From Gemmatimonadota bacterium (lineage in GTDB: Bacteria > Latescibacterota > UBA2968): a stretch of DNA of 64,000 nucleotides. The notes under the pieces were generated by a model. It saw only the letters and a list, made by a program, of their open reading frames with translations, searched no databases and was not told the DNA's origin. This document shows, piece by piece, positions 18,715 to 26,929 of this stretch. The stretch is from the NCBI GenBank assembly GCA_002727195.1, contig PBWH01000003.1:151722-215721 (forward strand), read 5' to 3'. Numbering within the stretch: position 1 is the stretch's first letter; the number at the start of each line of letters is the position of its first letter. The position numbers were made by a program, and so were the translations under genes.

Positions 18715-19571
18715 CAGAGCCCGACACGAGAGTAGTGTTCCTCGATACCCCGGATGCCGAGGTTGATCCGATACAGCGCACCGGCACCTTCACCGTCGGT
18801 CTCCTTGAGGTGGCCGCCCGCCGTCGTGACATACATGTCGGTGTAGTCCTCGCCGCCGAATGTGACGCAGGAGACTTTCCTGGCGGGGAACTCGACCGTC
18901 CGTTGGACGGTTCCATCGGGTGCGTATCGCGTCAGGCAGCTCCGATCCCATCCAGCGGACCATACATAACCGTGGGCATCGACGGTCATCCCGTCAGGCA
19001 CGCCGTCCTGGTCGCTGCTGTCTGCAAACACGCGCTGGTTCGTGATCTCGCCCGTTGCCAGATCGTAGTCGAACAGGTAGATCTTCTTTGCCCGTGAATC
19101 CGTGTAATACATCGACTTCATGTCGAGGGTAAAGCCCATCCCGTTCGAGCAGCCGATCTCGTCGAGGACCTCGGTGATGGAACCGTCGATGTCCAATCGG
19201 TATAGCCGGCCGAGATGATCAGGGCTGGGCATCGTTCCACAGAAGACCCGACCTTTCGGGTCGGCCATTACGTCGTTGAAGCGGGATTCCGTCTCGTGGG
19301 GAAGTGATTCAATCTGCGTTTGGAGGTATCCGTTGTCCCACAGCCGAACGGCGCCTTTCGACATGAACAGAAGAAGTTTGCCGTCTGCCTGGATCGTGAA
19401 GCCGCCGATCTGGTCCCCCTCGTAGCACATCTCGTGGTTTTTCGACGCGGGGTCGTATCGAAACAGCCGGCCCTGAGGGATGTCCACCCAGTAGACACGC
19501 TTCTCCTGCGGATGCCACAGGGGTCCTTCTCCGGTCTGACACGCATAGTCCGCGATCAGTTCTGGTGCCAT
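18714..19571 (-). CDS. SMP-30/gluconolactonase-family lactonase
   Basis: A 285-residue six-bladed beta-propeller. Family motifs are GEGPLWHP near the N terminus (metal Glu), SRFNDVMADPKGRVFCGTM and the metal-binding SNGMGF and VPDGMTVDAHGYVWSA blocks. Members hydrolyse sugar-acid lactones such as gluconolactone or aldarolactones. The ATG at 19571 has AAGGA seven bases upstream. An upstream ATG at 19589 would add six residues and has a poorly spaced site. It is the first gene of a three-gene minus-strand unit, divergent from a Gfo/Idh/MocA gene. Confidence 0.88.
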   Translation of the reverse strand: MAPELIADYACQTGEGPLWHPQEKRVYWVDIPQGRLFRYDPASKNHEMCYEGDQIGGFTIQADGKLLLFMSKGAVRLWDNGYLQTQIESLPHETESRFNDVMADPKGRVFCGTMPSPDHLGRLYRLDIDGSITEVLDEIGCSNGMGFTLDMKSMYYTDSRAKKIYLFDYDLATGEITNQRVFADSSDQDGVPDGMTVDAHGYVWSAGWDRSCLTRYAPDGTVQRTVEFPARKVSCVTFGGEDYTDMYVTTAGGHLKETDGEGAGALYRINLGIRGIEEHYSRVGL

Positions 19572-19747
19572 GGTGTTATCCTTTTTCATTTTTCTGAGAT
19601 CTTCCTGTGACGTGACTGTGACAGCTCGGACCCCGGCGCATTGTCATCATGGATTCCCTGTCCTCCCTGGCTTGGCGCATGAGGACCAATCCTCAATTCT
19701 CAATCCTTTAGCTCTGATGTCAAGCCGTCCCCACACGGGCCTCGAGC

Positions 19748-19776
19748 TTGCGGCTGCGAGGCAATCCGATTACATT
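19748..19776 (+). promoter_or_regulatory. Possible promoter for the second Gfo/Idh/MocA gene
   Basis: TTGCGG at 19748-19753 and TACATT at 19771-19776 with a 17-base spacer, in the 253-base divergent spacer. The match is modest. It would start transcription about 42 bases before the ATG at 19825. Confidence 0.3.
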
Positions 19777-19824
19777 GCCGCCCTCGAAAATGCACCACAC
19801 TTGGCAACGGATGGAGTTCCTGTT

Positions 19825-20877
19825 ATGGCAGATGAAGTAGGATTTGCAGTCGTCGGACTGGGGATGGGCAAGCACCATTGCCGATCGATCATCTCCGGAA
19901 AAGGATCTAAACTGATCGCGATTTGCGATATCGATGAGGAGCGTCTTTCCAAGGGGAAAGAGGACTATAACTGTCGGACCTATGTCAGCTTCGACGAGAT
20001 GCTGAACGACCCCGAGATCCAGTGCGTCAACATCGCGACGCCGTCTGGTATGCACAGTGATTTCGGCATCATGGCGGTCGAGGCCGGTAAGCACATCATC
20101 GTCGAGAAGCCGGCCGACATCACGCCGGACAAGATCGACAAACTGCGTGAAGCGGGGGAGAAGGCCGGGGTAAAGGTTGGCTGCATCTTCCAGGCGAGGC
20201 TTGACCCGCTGAACATCGCCATCCGGAACGCCATCCAGAGCGGGCGGCTCGGTAAGCTGATCGGGATCCACGGTCACCTGCCGTGGTATCGCAAGCAAAG
20301 CTACTACGAAGGCGACCACGGGAGCTGGAAGGGGACGTGGGACACGGACGGCGGCGGTTCGCTCATGAACCAGGGCGTCCACACCGTCGACCTGATCCAG
20401 TGGTTAGGCGGTCGTGTTGAGAAGGTGAACGGGATGTTCGGGGTCTTTGGCCACGATATCGAGGCAGAAGACCAGACCGTGGCGCTCCTGAAGTTCGAGA
20501 ACGGCGCGCTCGGTACGATCTACACGACCACGTGCTGCTATCCCGGATACGATCAGCTGATCACGATCTACGGGACCAAGGGGTCCATCATGAAGGATGC
20601 CAGCAAGCTGCTCAACTGGCGCATCGAAGGGGACAACGAGGACGAGGAAGAGCAGGAAATGCTCGCGAAGTACGGTCCCAAGGACAAAGAGGAGGGCATC
20701 TCGGCTGATCCGATGGCAGTGAGTTCCGATGGCCACACGCAGATCGTCGAGGACATGGCGAAGGCCATCGTTGATGATCGCGACCCGATGATCGGGCTCG
20801 ACAGCGCAAAGCACGCCGTCGAGATCATCACCTCGGTCTTCGAGGCCGGACGTTCCGGGCAGACGATCTCCGTCTGA
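19825..20877 (+). CDS. Gfo/Idh/MocA-family oxidoreductase
   Basis: A 350-residue sugar dehydrogenase. VVGLGMGKHH carries the Rossmann glycine pattern, IIVEKPADI holds the canonical EKP motif and GGGSLMNQGVHTVDLIQWL is the active-site block with the conserved His. The ATG at 19825 has GGAG nine bases upstream. The open frame extends 85 codons further upstream, but that part has no family match and lies across the predicted promoter. An acidic insertion (DNEDEEEQEM) occurs near residue 270. It is followed after four bases by the binding-protein gene. Substrate unknown. Confidence 0.9.
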   Translation: MADEVGFAVVGLGMGKHHCRSIISGKGSKLIAICDIDEERLSKGKEDYNCRTYVSFDEMLNDPEIQCVNIATPSGMHSDFGIMAVEAGKHIIVEKPADITPDKIDKLREAGEKAGVKVGCIFQARLDPLNIAIRNAIQSGRLGKLIGIHGHLPWYRKQSYYEGDHGSWKGTWDTDGGGSLMNQGVHTVDLIQWLGGRVEKVNGMFGVFGHDIEAEDQTVALLKFENGALGTIYTTTCCYPGYDQLITIYGTKGSIMKDASKLLNWRIEGDNEDEEEQEMLAKYGPKDKEEGISADPMAVSSDGHTQIVEDMAKAIVDDRDPMIGLDSAKHAVEIITSVFEAGRSGQTISV

Positions 20878-20881
20878 GCCT

Positions 20882-22819
20882 GTGACGCGTCTCGGTCTTC
20901 TCCGCATCATCCTGTGCCTGGGTCTGGCGGCATGTCTGCCGTCAGATCCCGGACACGGGCCCGCCGAATCAGCTCCCAAGCAGAATGACGATCCCGCGAT
21001 CGTCTTCACCAACACCTCTCCAGAAACGCTTCTCGCCGATGTCCTGACCGATCGACGATTCGGTGAAGCGCCCTCGCTCGCCGAGCGTGTGTCGAAGGGC
21101 ACGCTCCCGAGAGTAGGTGAACGTTTGCCGGATAGCCCTCTGGTGATGCGTCCCCTTCGGGAAATCGGTCAATATGGGGGATCGATCCGTCGAGCCCTTA
21201 CGGGAGATATCGTTCAGACTGCCGGTGTCAGCAAGACGATCGGCGAGAATCTGATGTCCTATGAGCGTCCGCTCCCGACAGAGCTTATCTACTCGCTTGC
21301 AGAGAGCCATGAGTTCTTGGATGAGGGCCGGGTCGCCCTCTTCAAGATCCGCAAAGGGATCAAATGGTCCGACGGCCATTCGTTTACCATCGACGACATT
21401 CTGTTCTGGTACTACGATCTCCAGTTGGATGAGGAGGCTCGGGACAGTGCGGTTCCCCCGACCGTCTGGGTGGTGGATGGCGAGCCCATTAAGATGGAGC
21501 GTGTCGACGACACGACGTTACGGATCGAGTCACCGCGACCCCTTGGTCGCGTCCTCTATGCGTTCTCGACGAATGAGATCGCCCTGGCCAAGCACTTCTT
21601 CAAGAAGTGGCATCCTCGCTACAATCCCGAGTCGGATTACCAGACTTGGCGGGACAGCACGACAACGGCGCAGCGCTTGTATCGGCCCGGTACACCGATG
21701 CTAGGCCCGTGGGTGCCCTCGGAATGGGAACGCGGGCAGCGACTTGTGTTCGAGCGCAATCCTTACTACTGGAAGGTGGATACGGCGGGGAACCAGCTGC
21801 CTTATATCGACCAGCTCGTTTTCACGGTCATTCAGGATGCCCAGGTTATCATGCTTAAGTTCATGAACGGCGAGCTTGACCTCCTCGCGCGGTATTCCAA
21901 TATCGAGATGCTCGAGACGCTGAAGGCGCACGAACATCACGGACGGTATCGCATCGGACTTTCCGGCCCCGACAGCGGCCCCGCTTTCTACTTGAACTGG
22001 GATGCGGAAAAGACGAACCTCAAAGAGGCATTCAGAGACAAACGTGTAAGGATCGCCTTGTCTCACGCGATCAACCGGGTAGAGGTGTCGGAGATCGTTT
22101 ACGGTGGCTGGCTCGAACCGAGTGGCTACAGCATCGGTCGCTCGAACCCGTATTTCGACGAATCCGATTACAAGCGATACGTTGCCTTCGACCCGGAACT
22201 GGCAAACAGGCTACTGGACGAAGCCGGCTATCCGTGGCCCGAGGGGAGTCCCAGCCGGGTGTTCAGGGATGGGACACCTTTCGAGATGACGATCGACATC
22301 TCGGGGACAGGAACCAGCGATGTATGTGAGCTTGTCAAATCTCACTGGGAGGCCGTGGGGATTCGCGTGCACCTCAACATCAGCCTGCGCGACATGATCT
22401 GGCCGCGACGCGTAAACGGCGAGTTCGACATACACCACTGGGGCTTCGAAGGCCCGGCAGATCCTTTAAATCGACTGAATGACTGGGCCATCATGGGGGA
22501 CACTGTCCCCTTCTGGCACCGGAACGCATCCCGTGAGGGTCCGGACTGGCTCAAGGAAGCGACCGACCTGATTATGTCGACACTGACGTCGATCGATTCC
22601 GATCAGCAACGGGAATTCATGAACCGCGCACGCCGCCTGCATTCTGAGAACGTCCCTGTCATTGTTGTCGGATCGGGATACCGACCCTGGGGCGTTAACG
22701 CCCGTCTCGGAAATACCCCCGAAAAGGTCCTTCTCTCTGACGTCTATCGGAGCACACGTGCGTTCATGCACGAACAGCTGTATATCAAAGAGGCTTCTCC
22801 TGGATCAGGAGAAAACTAG
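20882..22819 (+). CDS. SBP_bac_5-family ABC transporter substrate-binding lipoprotein
   Basis: A 645-residue family-5 solute-binding protein (oligopeptide/dipeptide type, which also includes some oligosaccharide binders). The lipobox LGLAAC gives an N-terminal lipoprotein. Family blocks include FKIRKGIKWSDGHSFTIDD, GTPMLGPWVPSEWERGQ and VRIALSHAINRVEVSEIVYG. The start is a GTG four bases after the oxidoreductase stop, so both are co-transcribed. No permease or ATPase genes accompany it, so it must work with a transporter encoded elsewhere. The sugar-enzyme context suggests an oligosaccharide ligand, by inference only. Confidence 0.88.
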   Translation: MTRLGLLRIILCLGLAACLPSDPGHGPAESAPKQNDDPAIVFTNTSPETLLADVLTDRRFGEAPSLAERVSKGTLPRVGERLPDSPLVMRPLREIGQYGGSIRRALTGDIVQTAGVSKTIGENLMSYERPLPTELIYSLAESHEFLDEGRVALFKIRKGIKWSDGHSFTIDDILFWYYDLQLDEEARDSAVPPTVWVVDGEPIKMERVDDTTLRIESPRPLGRVLYAFSTNEIALAKHFFKKWHPRYNPESDYQTWRDSTTTAQRLYRPGTPMLGPWVPSEWERGQRLVFERNPYYWKVDTAGNQLPYIDQLVFTVIQDAQVIMLKFMNGELDLLARYSNIEMLETLKAHEHHGRYRIGLSGPDSGPAFYLNWDAEKTNLKEAFRDKRVRIALSHAINRVEVSEIVYGGWLEPSGYSIGRSNPYFDESDYKRYVAFDPELANRLLDEAGYPWPEGSPSRVFRDGTPFEMTIDISGTGTSDVCELVKSHWEAVGIRVHLNISLRDMIWPRRVNGEFDIHHWGFEGPADPLNRLNDWAIMGDTVPFWHRNASREGPDWLKEATDLIMSTLTSIDSDQQREFMNRARRLHSENVPVIVVGSGYRPWGVNARLGNTPEKVLLSDVYRSTRAFMHEQLYIKEASPGSGEN

Positions 22820-23011
22820 GAGCGGTTTCGGGCTATGAAGGATTCGCCGAATGTGCTTCCCCTTTCCTGCGAAGCGGGAGAGGGATTCTGGTGGACCCGA
22901 CGATTCGCCCGCCAGATGGGTGAGGTCCTTGCCAGCTTAGCGGGAGAACCGCAGGGCAGTGAGGTCACGGATCAGGTGCAGGTCCTAAATGAGAAACTGA
23001 AGGAGGAAGGT

Positions 23012-23305
23012 GTGGCGGAAACAGTAGAAGAACTGACAGCAAACTACGAGGAAGACGGTGTCCTCAAGGTGAAGGAACTGGATAAGTATGTCCTGACCAA
23101 GGGTGCCTGGGCGACGGTGATGTTCCTCTACCAGGACTTCGACCGCGTGAAGGATGACTACGGCCCGAAGAAGGTCACCATTCGAAGGTTCCAGAAGCGG
23201 GACGGCGAGTATGCCTATCGGAGCAAGTTCAACATCTCGAGCATTGGGCAAGCCAAGATGGTCGTTGATGCGCTAGAGAAGTGGATTGCGGAGGAGGAAG
23301 GGTAG
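23012..23305 (+). CDS. Small conserved-looking protein of unknown function
   Basis: A charged 97-residue protein; no family is recognised. The C-terminal part (KKVTIRRFQKRDGEYAYRSKFNISS...) reads like a small beta-strand/helix domain with alternating basic and aromatic residues. The GTG at 23012 has an excellent GGAGG five bases upstream. An in-frame ATG at 22835 would add 59 residues but has a weaker site. It follows the binding-protein gene and ends 24 bases before a strong terminator shared with the convergent uxaA-like gene. Confidence 0.55.
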   Translation: MAETVEELTANYEEDGVLKVKELDKYVLTKGAWATVMFLYQDFDRVKDDYGPKKVTIRRFQKRDGEYAYRSKFNISSIGQAKMVVDALEKWIAEEEG

Positions 23306-23328
23306 GGAGAGTCGGAGGAGGATGTTGC

Positions 23329-23367
23329 AAAGCCCCCCGGCCACATTGGCCAGGGGGCTTCTTTCTT
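23329..23367 (+). terminator. Terminator between convergent genes
   Basis: Stem AAGCCCCC/GGGGGCTT extended by GGCC/GGCC around an ACATT loop, followed by CTTTCTT. It reaches into the stop codon of the minus-strand UxaA gene at 23366 and may act in both directions, though the opposite-strand U-tract is shorter. Confidence 0.8.
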
Positions 23368-26050
23368 ACATACTGACACCCAGAAGGCCTCTGGTAAACT
23401 GGAAGTCGGTATTGCCGAGGCCGACGGTTCTGGGCGTATAGCTTCCAGATGCGGTTTCCGCGACCCGGGCGACCAGGAGATCGAGACCGTTCGCTTCCAC
23501 ATCTACGTCGATGTCATCGGCAAAGCGTGAACTCAGAGTGGCGTCCGTCACCTGAAGTGTTGGGACCAACGGGTGGCCCTGAAGGGGATGATCACCCGGC
23601 AGGGCTAGAATCATGTCGGTACCGGCGGCGGCAAGACCGGTCAGCGTCTCAACCCAATGGGAGGTCGGATTCTCCACTGCGTGCAGCCCTTGGGTTTCCG
23701 GCCGGCCCCCATGGGGCAGAGTCGCTCGACCGTCGAATTCGCCAACAGTCGTGTTCACGTAAACCGGATCCTGCCACAAACCGTCCGTCGCGGGCACGAT
23801 CACCGTCCCGCCGTGGCTGCACAGGCGGTTGACGAGTGCGCCGATCACAGTTACGACCTCGCCTGATACAGCCCCTTCGCTGGCGATCCCGATCCTCAGG
23901 TCGGAGAGTGGCCTTGGCTGGCGTTTACTCGGCGCTGCACTGGCTACTTTGTCGGCGAACCATTCGCGCGCCCTGTCGAGCACGTTGTCGATGCCACCGT
24001 CCAGCTGAATGCTTGCCCAGCCGAATCGGCCGCGGTCGATCCCGTATTCGTCGAGGTGGTGACGGATGAAGTCGTTGTGCGTTTTCTCACAGCCGTGCTC
24101 CATGATGAACGCAAATCGAACTGATGGGTGCGTCAGGTAGTTCAGCATCGATCTCGTGTAGATCCGTTCCGTCTCTTCGCCTGCCACGCCACACCCTTCC
24201 GTGTGTACAAGTGCCGTATACCGGCTGAGGGTGTCCGGGACTCCGACTCGGAACGCGTTCAGCTGTTCTGCGCACTTCTGGGCAATCTGTCCAGAACAGA
24301 GACTGGTGGGCAAGATTAATCCGACAGCGTCGCTGCTGGCTTCTCCTTCCGGCGTTGTCCAACCGCTGAAGGATTGCGCGATCGGGCCACCCGGATCGGC
24401 GATGGCCAACGGACTGCCGGTCGGGGGGAGGGATGACTCGATCGTCGCCAGGTTTGTCGTGTCCGTCTGCCGCCAGTTCCGCCACAGAGAGACCTGAGCG
24501 TGTTTGGCGAGCTCTCCTTTGCTCCGTTCTCCAGAAGCGACTCCTAGCGTCTGATCGTAGAAGGTGGCTCCCACCTCATCCATCGACTGGCCGTCTAGGT
24601 AGGCTCCCGCATTGACGTCCATCTCTCCGGAGAGGAGCTCGTATCGGCCTGTCGTCGTGATGATCTTGAGCGTCGGCACGAACGGGAAGTTGGTGATCGA
24701 GCCGTTGCCGGTGACGAAGAAGATCACGTTACAACCCGAGGCGACCTGGCCGGCGATGCTTTCGAGGTCGTTGCCCGGACTGTCCATGAAGTAGTAGCCC
24801 GGCTCAACCATCGGCTCGCCATAGTCGATCACTGCGTCCAGCCGCACATCGGGGTGCCGCTTCATCGCCGCGCCGATGGACTTGAGCACGATGTTGTAAA
24901 GGCCACGGTATTTGTTCCCACCCGAGGGGTTCCCTTCTGCGGATGTGCCGTGCCACGCAGCGAGCTCTTTGTAGGCTTCCACTTTCGCGACAAACTTCCG
25001 GGCTGTTTCGAGATCCTTGGCGTTCTGGAGGACGTAGGCTTCCGCGCCGATCAGCTCGTCAGTTTCGGCTAGGTTGGCCGCGCCACCGTTCCGGATTACC
25101 TCGCGAGCAACCCAGGAGGCGAGAGGATTCCCGGAAACGCCCGAGAAAGCGTCCGATCCTCCGCACTGGAGCGCGATCTTTAAGGCCGAAACCGGCTGAT
25201 CCGTCCGAGGCGTTGCGCTGACAGAATCGATCCAGCCCTCTACGACCCGTGCGGCATCGTCGAGGTTGTTGTTCAGGTTGCCCTCGATCCTGAAGTAGGC
25301 GTGTGGGACATCACTGATCGGATAGTCGTTCTGGGCCAGATACGCCTTGAGGTCGTCGTTCGTAATCGACTCCGTTCCGTAGTCGACGGCAATCACCGCG
25401 CCGACGTTCGGGTGGACACAGAATCCGGAAAGGGTGCGCAGCACATACTCGTAGTTGTTAGGCTTGTCGGATTCGCCCCCCTCCGTGTGCGCAACCGCGA
25501 CGATTCCGTCCAGGTTGGGATGGGCATCAATCCGGTCAGCGAATCGCTTCTCGAGGAGCTTCACAAAGCTCCCCGTCCTCGAAGACGTTCCCAGCAGGAC
25601 GATCGTGTTTCGGGTTCCGATACCTCTCTTGCCTCGGTCATATCCACTGAAGGTGCGAGGGGTTTCGGTGGGGGCAACCTGCTCGCCGGGAACGAAGTTC
25701 TTCTCGCTCACATCGAACGGCACGATCCGGTCCTGGAAGTTCGGCGCTTCGGGGAGGTCGAAGGGAAGGTTTCGAAGGCTGAGGGCGTCGAGAATTCCGG
25801 TATTGCAGACATACTCGCCGGGCTCGATATCGCGCGTCGCCACACCGAAGGGGAGGTCCCACGAGAGCAGGAACTCGCCTTGTGGAATCCTGCGAAGCGC
25901 GAACCGGTGTCCCTCAAGCAGGCCGTGGGACAGAACGATCTCATCCTGGTCGACCTGAATGTTCGTTCCGGCATCCAGCGGCTGCGTTACGATCGCCACA
26001 TTGTCACCAGGCATCGGGAGACGTGCAATCTCATCGAACAGAACAGGCAT
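23366..26050 (-). CDS. Double-module UxaA/GarD-type aldarate or altronate dehydratase
   Basis: An 894-residue protein, nearly twice the usual UxaA length. Residues 1-110 form the SAF-like N-terminal domain. Residues about 140-520 form a full UxaA catalytic module: VAVAHTEGGESDKPNN, LKIALQCGGSDAFSGVSGNP, IDYGEPMVEPGYYFMDSPG and VTGNGSITNFPFVPTLKI. Residues about 565-894 repeat the same order in a diverged form: LILPTSLCSGQIAQKCAEQL, LVHTEGCGVAGEE, IMEHGCEKTHND, LRIGIASEGAVSGEVV and LALPGDHPLQGHPLVPTLQV. The enzymes eliminate water from altronate, galactarate or related sugar acids using a divalent metal. The second copy may be structural or may have altered specificity. The ATG has GGAG upstream. 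It is divergent from the DtxR-like gene. Confidence 0.88.
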   Translation of the reverse strand: MPVLFDEIARLPMPGDNVAIVTQPLDAGTNIQVDQDEIVLSHGLLEGHRFALRRIPQGEFLLSWDLPFGVATRDIEPGEYVCNTGILDALSLRNLPFDLPEAPNFQDRIVPFDVSEKNFVPGEQVAPTETPRTFSGYDRGKRGIGTRNTIVLLGTSSRTGSFVKLLEKRFADRIDAHPNLDGIVAVAHTEGGESDKPNNYEYVLRTLSGFCVHPNVGAVIAVDYGTESITNDDLKAYLAQNDYPISDVPHAYFRIEGNLNNNLDDAARVVEGWIDSVSATPRTDQPVSALKIALQCGGSDAFSGVSGNPLASWVAREVIRNGGAANLAETDELIGAEAYVLQNAKDLETARKFVAKVEAYKELAAWHGTSAEGNPSGGNKYRGLYNIVLKSIGAAMKRHPDVRLDAVIDYGEPMVEPGYYFMDSPGNDLESIAGQVASGCNVIFFVTGNGSITNFPFVPTLKIITTTGRYELLSGEMDVNAGAYLDGQSMDEVGATFYDQTLGVASGERSKGELAKHAQVSLWRNWRQTDTTNLATIESSLPPTGSPLAIADPGGPIAQSFSGWTTPEGEASSDAVGLILPTSLCSGQIAQKCAEQLNAFRVGVPDTLSRYTALVHTEGCGVAGEETERIYTRSMLNYLTHPSVRFAFIMEHGCEKTHNDFIRHHLDEYGIDRGRFGWASIQLDGGIDNVLDRAREWFADKVASAAPSKRQPRPLSDLRIGIASEGAVSGEVVTVIGALVNRLCSHGGTVIVPATDGLWQDPVYVNTTVGEFDGRATLPHGGRPETQGLHAVENPTSHWVETLTGLAAAGTDMILALPGDHPLQGHPLVPTLQVTDATLSSRFADDIDVDVEANGLDLLVARVAETASGSYTPRTVGLGNTDFQFTRGLLGVSM

Positions 26051-26082
26051 GCGTCTTTACTCCAGGTATCGAGTGAGGTCAG

Positions 26083-26112
26083 GTATAAACAATAGCGTTT
26101 CCCTTAAGTCAA
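26083..26112 (-). promoter_or_regulatory. Predicted promoter of the UxaA-type gene
   Basis: Reading the minus strand, TTGACT (26107-26112) and TTATAC (26083-26088) are 18 bases apart. The -35 lies inside an imperfect palindrome, see the next entry. Confidence 0.45.
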
Positions 26113-26119
26113 GCCTTAA
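26104..26119. promoter_or_regulatory. Imperfect palindrome TTAAGTCAAGCCTTAA, candidate operator
   Basis: The 16-bp element has six of eight symmetric base pairs, in a TTAAGnCnnGnCTTAA layout. It sits in the divergent spacer between the UxaA gene and the DtxR-family gene and overlaps the -35 of the UxaA promoter. Its length and AT-rich ends resemble the palindrome found at the metal transporter promoter (27578-27593) and DtxR-type boxes generally. Autoregulation of the DtxR gene or control of uxaA is possible but unproven. Confidence 0.4.
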
Positions 26120-26210
26120 CCCCGAATGGAAGGTTATCAGGAGGGGTGGTCCGGGTCGCGCGGCTTGACGGAATGACAGACTTCGACTTTCTTGTGTGGG
26201 ACGAGTCCTG

Positions 26211-26765
26211 ATGGATCCCTCTTCGGTGGATGTGCCTTTGGCAACAGAGATCTGGAAAGAGTTCGAGCACAACGAGATCAGCCATAGTGTTGCTCATCAT
26301 CTTACGGCGATCGATGAGTTGACGGAGCGGCACGGCTATGCGCGTGTGTCTGATGTCGCCCGGCATCTCGACATTACGCGAGGAAGTGCTTCGCTTACGC
26401 TTAAGGCGCTCAAGCAGAAGGACTTCGTGCTTGAAGATGGGAACAAGTTCCTCAAGCTCTCTGAGGAAGGGCAGCGAATCGTCGACATCATCCAGGCCAA
26501 GCGACGCGTCTTCAGGAAGTTTCTCGGTGATGTGCTCAAGGTAGAAGAGCGTCAAGCCGAGGTCGATGCCTGTAAGGTCGAGCATCTTTTGAGCGCGGAG
26601 ACAGGGGGGAATTTGCTCCGGTTTCTCCGCTTCCTGCTCGCGGACATTGACCAGTCCACAGACTTCCTGCGTGCGTTCTGGGCAAAGGAAGATGTGTGCG
26701 ATGACCCGGAAGCCTGCCCGGTCTGTACGGATACCTGCCTGATGAAGCTTCAGATCAAAGCCTGA
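26211..26765 (+). CDS. DtxR/IdeR-family metal-dependent transcriptional regulator with C-terminal cysteine cluster
   Basis: A 184-residue repressor-type regulator. A winged helix-turn-helix spans about 15-70 (VSDVARHLDITRGSASLTLK). The dimerisation/metal domain has ACKVEH, matching the C102/E105/H106 set of iron-type DtxR. The ancillary-site histidine and glutamate seem replaced by basic residues (AKRRVFRKF). The tail adds four closely spaced cysteines (VCDDPEACPVCTDTC) not typical of DtxR and able to bind metal or an Fe-S centre. There is no SH3-like third domain. ATG at 26211; the in-frame GTG 26196 is less likely. The neighbouring metal transporter and the palindromes suggest its regulon. 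Confidence 0.85.
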   Translation: MDPSSVDVPLATEIWKEFEHNEISHSVAHHLTAIDELTERHGYARVSDVARHLDITRGSASLTLKALKQKDFVLEDGNKFLKLSEEGQRIVDIIQAKRRVFRKFLGDVLKVEERQAEVDACKVEHLLSAETGGNLLRFLRFLLADIDQSTDFLRAFWAKEDVCDDPEACPVCTDTCLMKLQIKA

Positions 26766-26807
26766 CTTGGAATTCCAGTCGTATTCCGCCCGGAAAATCT
26801 GATGCAT

Positions 26808-26823
26808 ATTAGCTAGGGTAATC
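26808..26823. promoter_or_regulatory. Half-conserved DtxR-box-like site
   Basis: ATTAGCTAGGGTAATC shares the left half TTAGCTA with the perfect palindrome at 27578-27593; the right half is only partly symmetric. It lies 17 bases upstream of the -35 of the next gene. Support is weak. Confidence 0.25.
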
Positions 26824-26839
26824 TTGCGTGTATTTTTAG

Positions 26840-26868
26840 TTGTTTCATTCTTACTGGATGCTTATAAA
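26840..26868 (+). promoter_or_regulatory. Predicted promoter of the exported-protein gene
   Basis: TTGTTT (26840-26845) and TATAAA (26863-26868) are 17 bases apart. Transcription would start near 26875, which excludes a start codon at 26840 and supports the GTG at 26930. Confidence 0.5.
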
Positions 26869-26929
26869 TCTTTCTCGACTATGGTTGTATGTATGGGTCA
26901 CCAGGTTAGTGAAAGCAGGAGGTTCGAGG

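Noticed and set aside
19570..19824. Upstream extension of the second Gfo/Idh/MocA frame
   Set aside because: No family match; ATG 19825 has a proper ribosome site directly before the Rossmann motif.
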